Shown here: positions 41,351 through 50,759 of the stretch, in pieces
Position numbering within the stretch: the stretch's first letter is position 1
How the letters are laid out: the number at the start of each line of letters is the position of its first letter
NCBI GenBank assembly: GCA_029907545.1
Contig: JARYLR010000001.1
Coordinates: 62,001 to 126,000, forward strand
Source: Candidatus Bathyarchaeota archaeon
Lineage (GTDB): Archaea > Thermoproteota > Bathyarchaeia > Bathyarchaeales > Bathycorpusculaceae
Length of the DNA: 64,000 bases
Reading direction: 5' to 3'
Notes under the pieces: generated by a model
Told to the model about the DNA's origin: nothing
The model's database searches: none
The model's input: the letters and a program-made list of their open reading frames with translations, nothing else
Made by a program: the position numbers and the translations under genes

Positions 41351-43174
41351 TTAAACATAAAGCAAAAGCAACATCAAAAACAAGCCAGTTACACCAAAAA
41401 TGGGGGCAAATATTCTCTTTGCTTTTTTCAAACCTTTATCTATAAGGAGACAGAGCATCTCTAGCTGCTTCTCTCCTATAACCTTGACCCCGCGGATCAG
41501 CACGCTGCGGCAACACACGTTTTCAACAGGTTCTAGACAAGAAATAGCATTAATCGTTGCCTCCTTAACGTAGCCCACCAGTTTTTCGTTATCCGTAACC
41601 TCTCCCACTGGGTGATAGCCGCGTTCCCCGAGTATGACGGCGTTCACTACATGAGTGTCTGTCGTGAAGATTTCGCCTTCGTCCACGCCTATAGAGCGAA
41701 GAGCCGAAAGCATTCGCTCGCGTAGTCCTGCAATCATGTTGTTTCCATCGATGATTATGTAGGCAGCCTTCTGCTCAACCGCCTTAACCACGATGGCGGT
41801 AATGCCTCCCATTCCCATACCGTCTTTCAGCCCGAACTCCTTTGGGAACACCGTGGCTCCACCAACACTAAAGGGCTCTCGGTTAAGCGAAACTGCTTTC
41901 TTGATAACTTGGGCAGCGACCTTTTGGATTGCATCCAAAGTTTCCCGCAGTTCTAGCGGACCGTCAATGCTGTTGTGAGCATTAACAACTGCGGAGCAGG
42001 CTAAGCCGTATTTTTCAGCTTCTTGTCGAGCAAAAATGCCTAGCTCTTTCGGAAAGTCTTCTGTGGTTCTTGGCGAAAGCGTGAAAGATAGGAATGCGGA
42101 GTTGCCGAAAATCTGGCAGGATGCTGTCGCAAGACCATTGCTTAGCGATACCAACGGAGAAGCCTTTGCCTCAAACGTCTCGCAATCTGCTGAGCTTATA
42201 AGAGTCTTGATTAATTTTTTGTTCTGCGCTTGAGAGGCTAAATCCAATTCATGCCCGAAAAGCCCGTGAGGAACAGCGACCACACAGCCGATTTCCGCTT
42301 CAAGCTCGGTCTTAATCATGTATGGAAGAGCGCTACTGCCGATATTTTTAAACGGTCCAGGATGAACAAAGGGAACAACCATCGCGGCTTTGGATCTGGG
42401 ATATCCAAACCTGATTAATGAAACCTCGACATCCGTTTCTTCGCCAAGTTTTTCTAGAAGCTCTTCAAAGGGAGCGTTCAGCCCGAGAATCCAGTTAAGC
42501 AGAAACGCCTTCAAGAGCGATAATGCTGGAACGCCAACCGTTTCTTTTCCAACACGATCAAGAAGGGAAAGAAACACGAGACTGGCTACAAGTCCCAGCA
42601 CTGTGGAAAAGCCTATGAACGTGAGCATCTGCAGGTTAATCTCAAAACCTATTTTTGCCCAGAAAGTTAGAAAAAGGATCAAGTGGAGAACAGGCTGAAG
42701 AAAGGAGGCACTATACGATCGAAAAGAATGAAGACTGGACACTGCCCTAAAAACTACTAAGCGCAGGATAAGCACTGCTGAAAAACCAAAAAGGCAAAGT
42801 CGAATCCACCACCACTGTGAATCCACCGCTACTGCTAAAACGGTGCCGACAAGCAAAAAGATAGCCCAGAAGCCCAAGCAGATAAGCGAAACCGCAGCTG
42901 TTCTTCTAAAATCAAAAATCGGATCGCCCTTCATAATCACTCTGCTTATGACTAGATCCGAGAAGACATTCACAAGCAAAATAACAAGACTCAATGATAA
43001 CCCAAGAGTTAGCCAGTAGTCGTGAACAGAAAGAATGCTTGCTGCAAGAAAGCCGCAACCCAGACATACTGCAGTTTGGAACAAAAAAACCCGGCCGTAT
43101 GATGGAAGCTTAAACAGTGACTCGTAATGTTTCACTGCGCTGTTCATGGATCTGTTCAGAGCGTTATCTGACAC
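41351..43174 (-). CDS. DUF2070 family membrane protein
   Basis: 607 aa. The N-terminal third has about six or seven membrane helices (from FLFQTAVCLGCGFLAASIL to LGLVASLVFLSLL). A large soluble domain follows with VVPFVHPGPFKNIGSSALPYMI, VPHGLFGHELDLASQ, NAHNSIDG, GMGMGGITAIVVKA, IIIDGNNM and a His-containing TDTHVVNAV. A final helix is at the C-terminus. Archaeal family of unknown function; the HPGPF and DTH motifs look metal- or phosphate-binding. GTG start at 43174 with a purine-rich leader. Confidence 0.85.
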   Translation of the reverse strand: MSDNALNRSMNSAVKHYESLFKLPSYGRVFLFQTAVCLGCGFLAASILSVHDYWLTLGLSLSLVILLVNVFSDLVISRVIMKGDPIFDFRRTAAVSLICLGFWAIFLLVGTVLAVAVDSQWWWIRLCLFGFSAVLILRLVVFRAVSSLHSFRSYSASFLQPVLHLILFLTFWAKIGFEINLQMLTFIGFSTVLGLVASLVFLSLLDRVGKETVGVPALSLLKAFLLNWILGLNAPFEELLEKLGEETDVEVSLIRFGYPRSKAAMVVPFVHPGPFKNIGSSALPYMIKTELEAEIGCVVAVPHGLFGHELDLASQAQNKKLIKTLISSADCETFEAKASPLVSLSNGLATASCQIFGNSAFLSFTLSPRTTEDFPKELGIFARQEAEKYGLACSAVVNAHNSIDGPLELRETLDAIQKVAAQVIKKAVSLNREPFSVGGATVFPKEFGLKDGMGMGGITAIVVKAVEQKAAYIIIDGNNMIAGLRERMLSALRSIGVDEGEIFTTDTHVVNAVILGERGYHPVGEVTDNEKLVGYVKEATINAISCLEPVENVCCRSVLIRGVKVIGEKQLEMLCLLIDKGLKKAKRIFAPIFGVTGLFLMLLLLYV

Positions 43175-43391
43175 TTGGTTTTCCTCTAGGAGAAAAAGCT
43201 ATGAAAGAGGGTCTGAAATATTAAAGTGTCGCAACAACAAGTTTAACATGGATCGCCAGTTCAAGTGGTGGTGGAAAATATTTACCGCAAACGGTTGCAC
43301 CTTCTATGGAATTTGAATGCGTCCATGCCGTCTTGAGCGAGGGGCAACTGTTTTATCCTTGAAAATCCAATCATAAGATTTTGCGAGCCCT

Positions 43392-43679
43392 ATGCCAGAG
43401 CAAAATGTGCCCATCACAATATTTCACATGTTGGAGAAAAACTTGGGCAAAGAGATACGAGTCATTCTTGAACCTTCCTACGGCTTCGAAGGCACGTTAG
43501 TCGCCGTAACAGACAAGCCAGCAGGCATTTGGCTTTCAGACGCCGAAGCAATTACACTACGGGCAACCATTGCCCAGCCAATACCCTCGGTTGTAAGCCG
43601 AGAAGAAAGAAGCGAAATATTCCTTCACCTTGACTCAATTCAGAGAATAGAAGTGCTACACTTGCCTGCGCGGCGATAG
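43392..43679 (+). CDS. LSm-like (Sm-fold) RNA-binding protein
   Basis: 95 aa. Sm1-like MLEKNLGKEIRVILEPSYGFEGTLVAVTDKPAGIWLSDAEA and Sm2-like EIFLHLDSIQRIEVLHLPAR. The spacer is longer than in canonical archaeal Sm proteins. Likely binds RNA as a ring, but this is inference from the fold pattern. ATG at 43392. Convergent with sec61-beta. Confidence 0.7.
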   Translation: MPEQNVPITIFHMLEKNLGKEIRVILEPSYGFEGTLVAVTDKPAGIWLSDAEAITLRATIAQPIPSVVSREERSEIFLHLDSIQRIEVLHLPARR

Positions 43680-43687
43680 AGCCTTAT

Positions 43688-43855
43688 TTAGAAGAAGATT
43701 TGAGCAAGAATGCATACAACGATTAGTGCAACTGCCGCGCCCACGAGGATCTCCGGTCTAACCTTAACTCCTTCAGTCTCCTCTTCAAAGAATCTGAGAA
43801 GCCCTGCACTTGCAGCAGGCATTGGCCCTGCCTTTTCCTTCTTTTTCTTGCTCAC
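43688..43855 (-). CDS. Preprotein translocase subunit Sec61-beta (SecG)
   Basis: 55 aa read directly from sequence: GTG 43855, basic start MSKKKKEKAGPMPAASAGLL, the conserved RFFEEETEGVKVRPEILVG, then a single membrane helix AAVALIVVCILAQIFF to the stop at 43688. This matches archaeal Sec61-beta in size, order and signature. It is the tail-anchored, non-essential beta subunit of the SecY channel. Confidence 0.9.
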   Translation of the reverse strand: MSKKKKEKAGPMPAASAGLLRFFEEETEGVKVRPEILVGAAVALIVVCILAQIFF

Positions 43856-43975
43856 GGTTTAAGCCCCATGCACTCTACTGTAGCATTTCGTACTTCTTTC
43901 TCCATTATTAACGTTGCGCCACAGAAAGAGTTTTTATTATTCGACCGTTCATAATGAAATACAACGGTGCTACAG

Positions 43976-45292
43976 ATGCCAACAAGCCGAGAAGAGTACG
44001 ATTACGTTTTCAGCTTACTAGAACAGCATCACAAATGGTTCCAAGAAAGCATACCCCTAATAGCAAGCGAAAACATTCCAAGCCCAGCCGTACGCGAAAC
44101 AATGGCAACAGACTTCGGAAACCGTTACGCAGAGGGATGGCCTGGCGAACGTGTCTACGCGGGCTGCCGCTTCATCGACAAAGTAGAGTTTAAATGCATT
44201 GAACTTATGAAGAAACTTTACAATGCCGAGTTTGTTGACGTTAGACCCATATCAGGAGTTGTAGCTAACCTAGCAGTCTACACCGCGTTCACGGAGCCAA
44301 ATGATATTCTCATGGCGCTTTCAATCCCATGTGGCGGACACATAACATCGGGTAAAAAAGAACTCGGCGGCACAGCAGGCGCGGTGAAAGGGTTAGTTGT
44401 CGAATACCTACCTTTAGACTATAAAGAACTGAACATCGACGTTGACAAGACTAAAAAGAAAATACAGGAACTCGCAGCCAAAGGGAAGCCGCCGAAGTTC
44501 GCTATGTTCGGCGCAAGCGTCTTCCCCTTTCCTCACCCAGTAAAAGAGTTAGCTGAAGCCTTTCACTCCGTTGGCGCAACAGTTGGCTATGACGCTGCAC
44601 ATGTGGCAGGTCTGATCGCCGGCAAGCAGTTTCAAGATCCCCTCGAAGAAGGCGCCGATGTCGTCAGTCTAAGCACGCATAAAACCTTCTTCGGCCCCCA
44701 ACATGGCAGCATCCTTTCGTGGGAGAAGCATGCAGAAAAACTGAAGAAGGCAACGTTTCCTGGAATGGTAAGCAATCATCACTTGCATGCGGTTGCAGGT
44801 TTGACCGTTGCTTGTGCGGAGATGCTTGAGTTTGGCAAAGAATACGCGAACCAGATTGTGAAGAATGCAAAGGCGCTTGCGCAAGCGCTTCATGAAAGAG
44901 GGTTCGAGGTGCTTGCAGCACATAAAGGTTTCACAGAATCCCACGTGATTTTGATAGATATCACAAAACATGGTGACGGCGGCACAATCGAAGAAACTTT
45001 AGAAAAGGCGAATATCATCATCAACAGGAACCTTCTTCCTTGGGACATCAAAGAGGGAAGACATTTCATGCACCCCGGCGGCATCAGGATGGGCGTTTCT
45101 GAGGTAACAAGGCTTGGGATGAAAGAGTCTGAGATGGAAGAGATTGCAGAATTCGTAAAACGTGTAATAATTGATAGAGCGCCGATGGACAAGGTTGCCG
45201 TTGATGTAGCGGAGTTCAGAAAAGGCTACCAGAAAGTGCATTACTGTTTCGAGAACGCGACAGAAGCCTACAAATACATTAGAATACGCTAA
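43976..45292 (+). CDS. glyA: Serine hydroxymethyltransferase
   Basis: 438 aa from ATG 43976 (MPTSREEYDYV); GTG 43967 is an alternative. Interconverts serine and glycine using a folate or methanopterin C1 carrier. PLP signatures: LIASENIPSPAVRE, YAEGWPGERVYAGCRFIDKVE, the PLP lysine in SLSTHKTFFGPQHG, and GGIRMGVSEVTRLGM. It looks archaeal in its long spacing. A TTTTTATTA box at 43931-43939 places a short leader. Confidence 0.95.
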   Translation: MPTSREEYDYVFSLLEQHHKWFQESIPLIASENIPSPAVRETMATDFGNRYAEGWPGERVYAGCRFIDKVEFKCIELMKKLYNAEFVDVRPISGVVANLAVYTAFTEPNDILMALSIPCGGHITSGKKELGGTAGAVKGLVVEYLPLDYKELNIDVDKTKKKIQELAAKGKPPKFAMFGASVFPFPHPVKELAEAFHSVGATVGYDAAHVAGLIAGKQFQDPLEEGADVVSLSTHKTFFGPQHGSILSWEKHAEKLKKATFPGMVSNHHLHAVAGLTVACAEMLEFGKEYANQIVKNAKALAQALHERGFEVLAAHKGFTESHVILIDITKHGDGGTIEETLEKANIIINRNLLPWDIKEGRHFMHPGGIRMGVSEVTRLGMKESEMEEIAEFVKRVIIDRAPMDKVAVDVAEFRKGYQKVHYCFENATEAYKYIRIR

Positions 45293-45373
45293 AACAATAT
45301 CTAGGTAGCCCTTTAATGGAGACCTCCAACACCGCAGATTAGCGTGAAGAATCATGGTTTAGGGCGCGAGAAA

Positions 45374-45661
45374 ATGCATATACACGAATATCAGAAACTG
45401 ATGCACCAGCTATATTTCCACAAAGATTCAAAACGCGGCACCAAAGGAACTTATGACAGACTTGTTGACGAAGTAACAGAGCTAGGCGAAGCTCTTTCAG
45501 GCAAAGATAAGGAGGCGCTTGAGAAAGAATTTGCTGACGCCCTCGCATGGTTAGCTTCTCTTGCAAATGTTGCAGATGTGGATTTAGAGAAGGCTGCGAC
45601 AGGCAAGTATAACGGAAGATGCCCGAAATGTGGAAGCTCGCCTTGCAAGTGCCCTTTCTAG
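45374..45661 (+). CDS. MazG-type nucleotide pyrophosphohydrolase with C-terminal Cys knuckle
   Basis: 95 aa from ATG 45374 (MHIHEYQKLMHQLY). Metal motif: RLVDEVTELGEAL (ExxE) followed by EFADALAWLASLANV (ExxD). Hydrolyses non-canonical NTPs in known family members. The C-terminus adds CPKCGSSPCKCPF, a possible zinc knuckle, which is not standard for MazG. The stop overlaps the convergent wHTH gene by four bases. Confidence 0.82.
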   Translation: MHIHEYQKLMHQLYFHKDSKRGTKGTYDRLVDEVTELGEALSGKDKEALEKEFADALAWLASLANVADVDLEKAATGKYNGRCPKCGSSPCKCPF

Positions 45662-45930
45662 TTTGATGCAACCAAGCGTTTCTGCCCTATGCCCGTAGTC
45701 TTCCAAGTGTAGGGTTTGCTGCCTCTGCGTTCCACTATTCCTTCTGCTCCGAGAAGCCTCAAATGGTGCATTACTACATTGTAGTGCGCGCTAGCTTCCT
45801 TCGCGAGAGATTTCACATCCATTGGGTGCTTGTCCAAAATATTCAGTATCTTCGTTCTGGTGTCTAGTCCTCGTTTTATGTTTCTAATGCTGGATAAGTA
45901 GGCGTTGGGATGGTATGCTTGTTTGGTCAT
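45658..45930 (-). CDS. ArsR-like winged-helix regulator
   Basis: 90 aa from ATG 45930 (MTKQAYHPNAYLS). Winged HTH: TRTKILNILDKHPMDVKSLAKEASAHYNVVMHHLRLLGAEGIVERRGSKPYTWKTT. No extra ligand-binding cysteines are visible, so it is more likely a simple constitutive or partner-dependent regulator. Target unknown; the neighbouring gene is convergent. Confidence 0.78.
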   Translation of the reverse strand: MTKQAYHPNAYLSSIRNIKRGLDTRTKILNILDKHPMDVKSLAKEASAHYNVVMHHLRLLGAEGIVERRGSKPYTWKTTGIGQKRLVASN

Positions 45931-45976
45931 GCTTACCAAAAAGACTTAAGCTGTTCCAGATAGAAAAGTCTTGTTT

Positions 45977-48900
45977 TCAGGCAAAATCAGTTAAGCATAT
46001 TTGCCTTGATTTATTGCCATCAAACAGGCTGTTAATCTCCTCTTTCAGTAGTTTGATTCTCTGAGCATAATAGGGTGGAAGACCATATTTCTCAACCAAG
46101 TGTTGCGCGGCTTCAATGTATTTCTCGATACCGCCACGATATACGGTCAAAGACAGTTGACCTCCGCATGTGGGGCATTTGCCTCGAAGAGGCGCGCGTC
46201 TAAAGTGTTTGTTGCAAGACTTGCAGCGGAACCCTTGAGTTGAAAACGCCCGCAGATTTCCAGCAATGTCACGCATAAAATGTGTTGTCAAAACCTTCAA
46301 CGCCACGGTTCGAGCATCCACCGCATCGATTTTTTCAGCAAGCTCAAGCTGGCTGTTCAGCTTCTCAATCATCGCTTTAAATTTTTTGTAAGCGCTTTCA
46401 GCGTTACCAACGTTCACATTTGACACGGGAATCGTGAAGTTGAAGCCCTCAAATTGCGCCTCGGTGCCAAGGCGGCAGCCAACAAGATCGATAAGCCTGT
46501 TCACTTGCCTAGCATCTGTTTGCTCCCATGTTTTTTCATAGAACTCGATTGGATAAGTAGAAGCAACATCGAAATCATGCGCTTGCCTCTGCACCTCTTT
46601 CGGATTAACGGTGGGAATCAGCAGCAACGGCGCATCCATAATCCCCCCAATCTGCGCAGGCAGATACGCCTTAGAGAAATTGAGCAAGACATCTAGCGCA
46701 AGCATGACAGTGTCCTCGTCCCCGTCACAGTCCCTCCGTTTTGCGGAATGCCAGATGGGGTGTGCATAGCAAACGTTCAGGTTTGTAAAGCCTATAATAC
46801 GCCCTAAGATGCCGGCACACGTGTGCGGAGCCAAGCCAATTATCAAATGTCCAATCATGTTTTTTACATTGTTAACTTTGAAGTAAGGTGAGAGACCATA
46901 GATCTTAACGAGGCATTCATCAACGAAACAGGCTACGCGCATCAAATAGTCTGCACATTTAAGGGGCACGACGACGTCTTGAAGCTTTAGTTCGCACATT
47001 TGATTCGCGTCCTCTAGAGGAGCACCGAAACAGTCATACGTGTAGCCAAGTTCGCGAAGCTTCTCAACAGGGACACCGATTTCGGATGGCTTAAAATGAG
47101 TTAAAGGAGCATTTGTGACATCAAAGCGGATTGTTCCATCCTTGTATACTGATAGGTCGTGCCGTGCGCGCAAGAGACCTTTTTCGATGATTTCAGGCGT
47201 TCTCGTCTCGTTCGTCAGACCTTTGACACCCTTAAGGACTTTGGGTATAGAAATGCCTAAAGCATTACATGCTGGCTCAAGGTACTCTCGAACGTTTACA
47301 GATTGCTTTTGATAGTGGCACGCGCGCGTTTTGCAGATGGAGCACTCGTCTCCCTTCAAAGCTTTACCGCAACGCGGGCATGTCTTCTCTACAACTGTCT
47401 CTGAGCCGCACGAACTGCATTTACTTCTTGTAGTCAAAGCATTGCAGACGGGGCATCTTCTTCTGATAAGATCCACAAATATCGCGCCTTTCCTTGCGGC
47501 TTCGACAAGATCCCGCTGCGACCCGCCAGCTAGGCCAACGGGAAAAAGAACGTGAACGAGCGGTTTCATTTCACGTCTTTTAGCTTTCTCAGGTCTGCCC
47601 ATCCGCGCACCGACAAGTGTCGGTGCCTTATCCTTAATTGTAACGCCAGAAAGCATGCTGACAGCGGACAGCACGGATTCAGGAAGAGAAAGGTCAGAAG
47701 GGCTTGGTGCACCCATGCCTATAGAGAACGCAAAGGCAGAAGCGTCTTTTCCTTCAATAATAATTCTGTCCTCTGTTATCTTGTGAGGCAGGCAAATTGT
47801 GTCTAAAGCATTCTTAACCTCCTGGGCGAATATTCCACTAATTGTAGTGACAAGCCCATCTTGGCACACCGTCTCTGAGGTAAGAAGCCATTTTCTCAGC
47901 TTTTCAATGGTGGCAACTGAAGAAAGATTCACCCAAAAATATAAGAAGCTAGGATGCAAGGGCAGATTTAGAGCAGAAGACAAGGCAACAGCTTCTTTGA
48001 TCGTGGGCTTATTTGCAAAAGGGTCGACTAAAAAGTCTTCCAACCGCTTCAAAGGAACTCCTGTGGCTTCAGCAGCCTTGGCGGCGTCTCCGCCAAAACT
48101 CCGTGCGATAGCAATACGCAGGTCTTCAGTCCACCATTCCTCAACATAGCCGGAGGGCACAAGACGCTTACTATTGTACAAGAAATCTCCAAAACTGACC
48201 AGCATGTCACCTAAAAACAGTATCTTCTCAATCTTTTCCTGAATCTGAGCGAAGTTTCCAGCATCAACGCGAACAACCGAGCCGTCTTTAAGGCGAACCA
48301 CAGGAGACTCAATAGTATCCACAGGCGCCACTATGCCGCCTTTCCCAGGAAGCTCCAATCGAAGTTGCGTTCCTGCTGCAAGAAACCCTTGCAAGATAAG
48401 CATGGTTGCGGGATGAAGACCTACGGCTGAGAGCCCTGTGTTCCTTGCTCTACCATAACGCAGACGGAAGCCGCCTCGTCTTGAGGGAAAGGAGAAAATC
48501 GGCCGCCCCGCGATTACGTCGTCCATGAAGCCGGCTGACTTCTTTTCTGACTTCTTGCTGAAGTCTCCAAGCCAATCCCACCTGTTTATCCGAATCTTCT
48601 CGATAACGGCTAAAACCTTTGATGCTCTTCCCACTACGCCGTCGTTGACGACTCTGAGGGCCCCGCCTCTCACCCTGTTAGTTTCTACGCGTGGCAGATT
48701 GCGGAAGGAAGACACCTCATAAGGATCCGATTCCGTGCCCGTTACCTCAACTGGGAGCCAGCTGAGAGCCTTCCGTAACTCATCGTCGGTTACATGATAC
48801 TGAAAACGTCCAACGGCACGCTCATACAGTCTAATCTCTTCAATAAAACGTGAAATCTCTTCCTCAGTAGGCTTGTAACGGTCGAGACCTAGAAGCCGTC

Positions 48901-49381
48901 TAACAAAATCTCCGACAACAAGTGTCAATGCTTGATCAGTTCCACCAGCAGCGCGCATAGGCCCAGCAAAATACACGGCAAGATGCCGTGTACGATCATT
49001 ATTTGTCTTAATCTTAACTTGCGCCACTCCCTGTAAAGGTGCAGCCGTCAAACCTTCGGTAAGAATTGCAAGCGCTGTGCGTATGGCTTGGTCTGCTGCT
49101 TTCTCGGGTTCCATATGGCCAAACTTGCCATACACTATCTCCTCAGCAACCTTGAACGCCAGCTCCTCCCTAGAAATCCTTGCACTAAGCTCCCTAATGC
49201 TTGCTGCAACTCCCGGCGGACCAACAAGTCCTTCGACAAGGTCTGCTAAATCTTTTGCAAGCTTACATTCGGTCACAAGCAAGGGATCTACCCCTCTAGT
49301 CCGAGCCCGCATGCTTATCTCGTACAGCTGGTTTAGACCGTGCTCTAGGCTTTCCACGTATTGCCTATATGTGTCGCTCAT
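45977..49381 (-). CDS. polC: DNA polymerase D large subunit DP2
   Basis: 1134 aa from ATG 49381 (MSDTYRQYVESLE); TTG 49393 is an alternative. PolD is the replicative polymerase of many archaea. Catalytic double-psi barrel motif: CYAHPIWHSAKRRDCDGDEDTVMLALDVLLNF, with the DGDED acidic cluster. Zinc ribbons occur at CPVCNALTTRSKC/CSSC, CPRCGK and CKSCNKHF. No intein interrupts it, unlike several euryarchaeal copies. The partner DP1 is encoded at 57817-59394. Confidence 0.97.
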   Translation of the reverse strand: MSDTYRQYVESLEHGLNQLYEISMRARTRGVDPLLVTECKLAKDLADLVEGLVGPPGVAASIRELSARISREELAFKVAEEIVYGKFGHMEPEKAADQAIRTALAILTEGLTAAPLQGVAQVKIKTNNDRTRHLAVYFAGPMRAAGGTDQALTLVVGDFVRRLLGLDRYKPTEEEISRFIEEIRLYERAVGRFQYHVTDDELRKALSWLPVEVTGTESDPYEVSSFRNLPRVETNRVRGGALRVVNDGVVGRASKVLAVIEKIRINRWDWLGDFSKKSEKKSAGFMDDVIAGRPIFSFPSRRGGFRLRYGRARNTGLSAVGLHPATMLILQGFLAAGTQLRLELPGKGGIVAPVDTIESPVVRLKDGSVVRVDAGNFAQIQEKIEKILFLGDMLVSFGDFLYNSKRLVPSGYVEEWWTEDLRIAIARSFGGDAAKAAEATGVPLKRLEDFLVDPFANKPTIKEAVALSSALNLPLHPSFLYFWVNLSSVATIEKLRKWLLTSETVCQDGLVTTISGIFAQEVKNALDTICLPHKITEDRIIIEGKDASAFAFSIGMGAPSPSDLSLPESVLSAVSMLSGVTIKDKAPTLVGARMGRPEKAKRREMKPLVHVLFPVGLAGGSQRDLVEAARKGAIFVDLIRRRCPVCNALTTRSKCSSCGSETVVEKTCPRCGKALKGDECSICKTRACHYQKQSVNVREYLEPACNALGISIPKVLKGVKGLTNETRTPEIIEKGLLRARHDLSVYKDGTIRFDVTNAPLTHFKPSEIGVPVEKLRELGYTYDCFGAPLEDANQMCELKLQDVVVPLKCADYLMRVACFVDECLVKIYGLSPYFKVNNVKNMIGHLIIGLAPHTCAGILGRIIGFTNLNVCYAHPIWHSAKRRDCDGDEDTVMLALDVLLNFSKAYLPAQIGGIMDAPLLLIPTVNPKEVQRQAHDFDVASTYPIEFYEKTWEQTDARQVNRLIDLVGCRLGTEAQFEGFNFTIPVSNVNVGNAESAYKKFKAMIEKLNSQLELAEKIDAVDARTVALKVLTTHFMRDIAGNLRAFSTQGFRCKSCNKHFRRAPLRGKCPTCGGQLSLTVYRGGIEKYIEAAQHLVEKYGLPPYYAQRIKLLKEEINSLFDGNKSRQICLTDFA

Positions 49382-49457
49382 GGGACCGTTCAAGCAGAGC
49401 CTTTCTCCCCGTCTTTCTGTGCACGAGACTGCTTATTTCTGTTCTTTGAACCAAACG

Positions 49458-49466
49458 AATAAAAGT
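49458..49466 (-). promoter_or_regulatory. Putative TATA box of polC
   Basis: Minus-strand ACTTTTATT in the 183-bp gap between GGGPS and polC. Initiation about 26 bases on leaves a leader of about 50 bases before ATG 49381. Confidence 0.4.
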
Positions 49467-49517
49467 TGATTCTGCAACAAAAAATGTTCCATACCGATTT
49501 CACATAGAAAAGGATAC

Positions 49518-49537
49518 GCATTTCTACGTAGAAACGC
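49518..49537. promoter_or_regulatory. Palindrome upstream of polC (TTTCTACGTAGAAA)
   Basis: 14-bp perfect palindrome at 49521-49534, extended by a second matching pair to GCA..CGC with one mismatch. It lies about 55 bases upstream of the polC TATA box. The half-sites resemble the TTTCCA..TGGAAA dyad of the ORB-like sites at the origin. Possible operator. Confidence 0.4.
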
Positions 49538-49564
49538 AAAGGAAAAATTGTGCAGAGAGCCCTG

Positions 49565-50329
49565 CTAGCTTCTGAAACGTCGAATTCCCTGAATTATTTC
49601 AGAAACCTTCTGCCTAACGCCAGAGCTCTCAACAATGTTGCCCGTAACAATGATGTCTGCTCCCGCAGAGGCCGCAGCCAGTGCTTGCTCTCTGGTTCTT
49701 ATGCCGCCTCCAACAATAAGTGGAACGTCAACATAGTGCTTGACTGCCTGAATCATCTCTGGAGTGACAGGTTTCCTAGCACCAGACCCTGCTTCAAGAT
49801 ATATGAAGCGCATCCCCAGATACTGCCCCGCCAGAGCATGCGCAGCCGCTAATTCAGGTTTGTCATGAGGTATGGGAACAGCCTTGCCAATGACCCCAAC
49901 CGTTCCCCCTTCGCCAACTATTATATATCCCAGCGGAAGCGGTTCTAGCCGGCATTTCTTGACAAGAGGAGCCCCTAAAACTTGCGCGCCCATTAAGAAG
50001 TAGGGGTCAGCGGAGTTCAGAAGAGACATAAACCATATGGCGTCAGCGTACCGGCTTATTCCGGTAACGTTGTTAGGAAAGAGGATCACTGGGATCTTGA
50101 CGGTGTGCTTAACTGCTTTTATGACGCTGTCTAGATGTTTCGGCGAGACAAACGTTGATCCGCCGATCATTATGGCCGATGTCTCGCTGCTTTTCGCTTT
50201 GCTGGCAATTCTGGAAGCTTGTGGAGGTGTCACTTCCTCGGGATCTATGAGCGTCATGTGGATGGTCTTCTCAGCCGCAATCTTCTCAAGCAAATATTTC
50301 TCAACACGTCCCATAATAACGTCTCTCAT
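49565..50329 (-). CDS. Geranylgeranylglyceryl phosphate synthase
   Basis: 254 aa (ATG 50329; ATG 50314 also possible). Makes the first ether bond of archaeal membrane lipids from sn-glycerol-1-phosphate and GGPP. TIM-barrel motifs: TLIDPEEVTP, IMIGGSTFV, PVILFPNNVTGIS, FIYLEAGSGARKPV and IVGGGIRTREQA with ADIIVTGNIVE. Lies between Elf1 and PolD DP2 on the minus strand, four bases from the Elf1 stop. Confidence 0.94.
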   Translation of the reverse strand: MRDVIMGRVEKYLLEKIAAEKTIHMTLIDPEEVTPPQASRIASKAKSSETSAIMIGGSTFVSPKHLDSVIKAVKHTVKIPVILFPNNVTGISRYADAIWFMSLLNSADPYFLMGAQVLGAPLVKKCRLEPLPLGYIIVGEGGTVGVIGKAVPIPHDKPELAAAHALAGQYLGMRFIYLEAGSGARKPVTPEMIQAVKHYVDVPLIVGGGIRTREQALAAASAGADIIVTGNIVESSGVRQKVSEIIQGIRRFRS

Positions 50330-50332
50330 TTC

Positions 50333-50596
50333 TCATTCGCTCCGCGTGACAGGCGCTGAAGACTTGGGGCTTCCATAAATTTTGTCAGTGAACATGCAGT
50401 AAACATCAATCTCGCCTTGAGCAGGTTTAACAGGAAACTCTGCCTTGACCCCACAGCTGCCACAGGCCACCGTTGCGTTGCCTTGGGTGCGGAAGATTTC
50501 AACTCTGACTGTTTCCTTTCCGCACTTAGGGCAAGAGAAGAATTTAGGTAGATGCTTTTTGGGAATACGAACAACTTTTCTCCTTCTTCTCCCCAT
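50333..50596 (-). CDS. Transcription elongation factor Elf1 homologue
   Basis: 87 aa. [20 protein letters not shown], a basic start, is followed by a zinc ribbon [16 protein letters not shown] and [35 protein letters not shown], typical of archaeal Elf1. In eukaryotes Elf1 binds the elongating polymerase on chromatin. Complete by length. Directly upstream of GGGPS. Confidence 0.88.
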   Translation of the reverse strand: MGRRRRKVVRIPKKHLPKFFSCPKCGKETVRVEIFRTQGNATVACGSCGVKAEFPVKPAQGEIDVYCMFTDKIYGSPKSSAPVTRSE

Positions 50597-50717
50597 GGTC
50601 TAATTCCATCCATAATGGACTAGTCTTCACTATCGGCATTTATCCTTAAAAAGGTTCATATTGAAAGCCCCCATACCATGAAAGATATTATTGTACGCTG
50701 TCCTTATAGGACTGGTG

Positions 50718-50726
50718 CTTAAATAC
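50718..50726 (+). promoter_or_regulatory. TATA box of nadE
   Basis: CTTAAATAC about 40 bases upstream of ATG 50760. It lies inside the longer potential frame from 50691 and so supports the later start. Confidence 0.45.
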
Positions 50727-50759
50727 TTGGAAAGAGCCCTAAACCGTGAGGCAACATCC

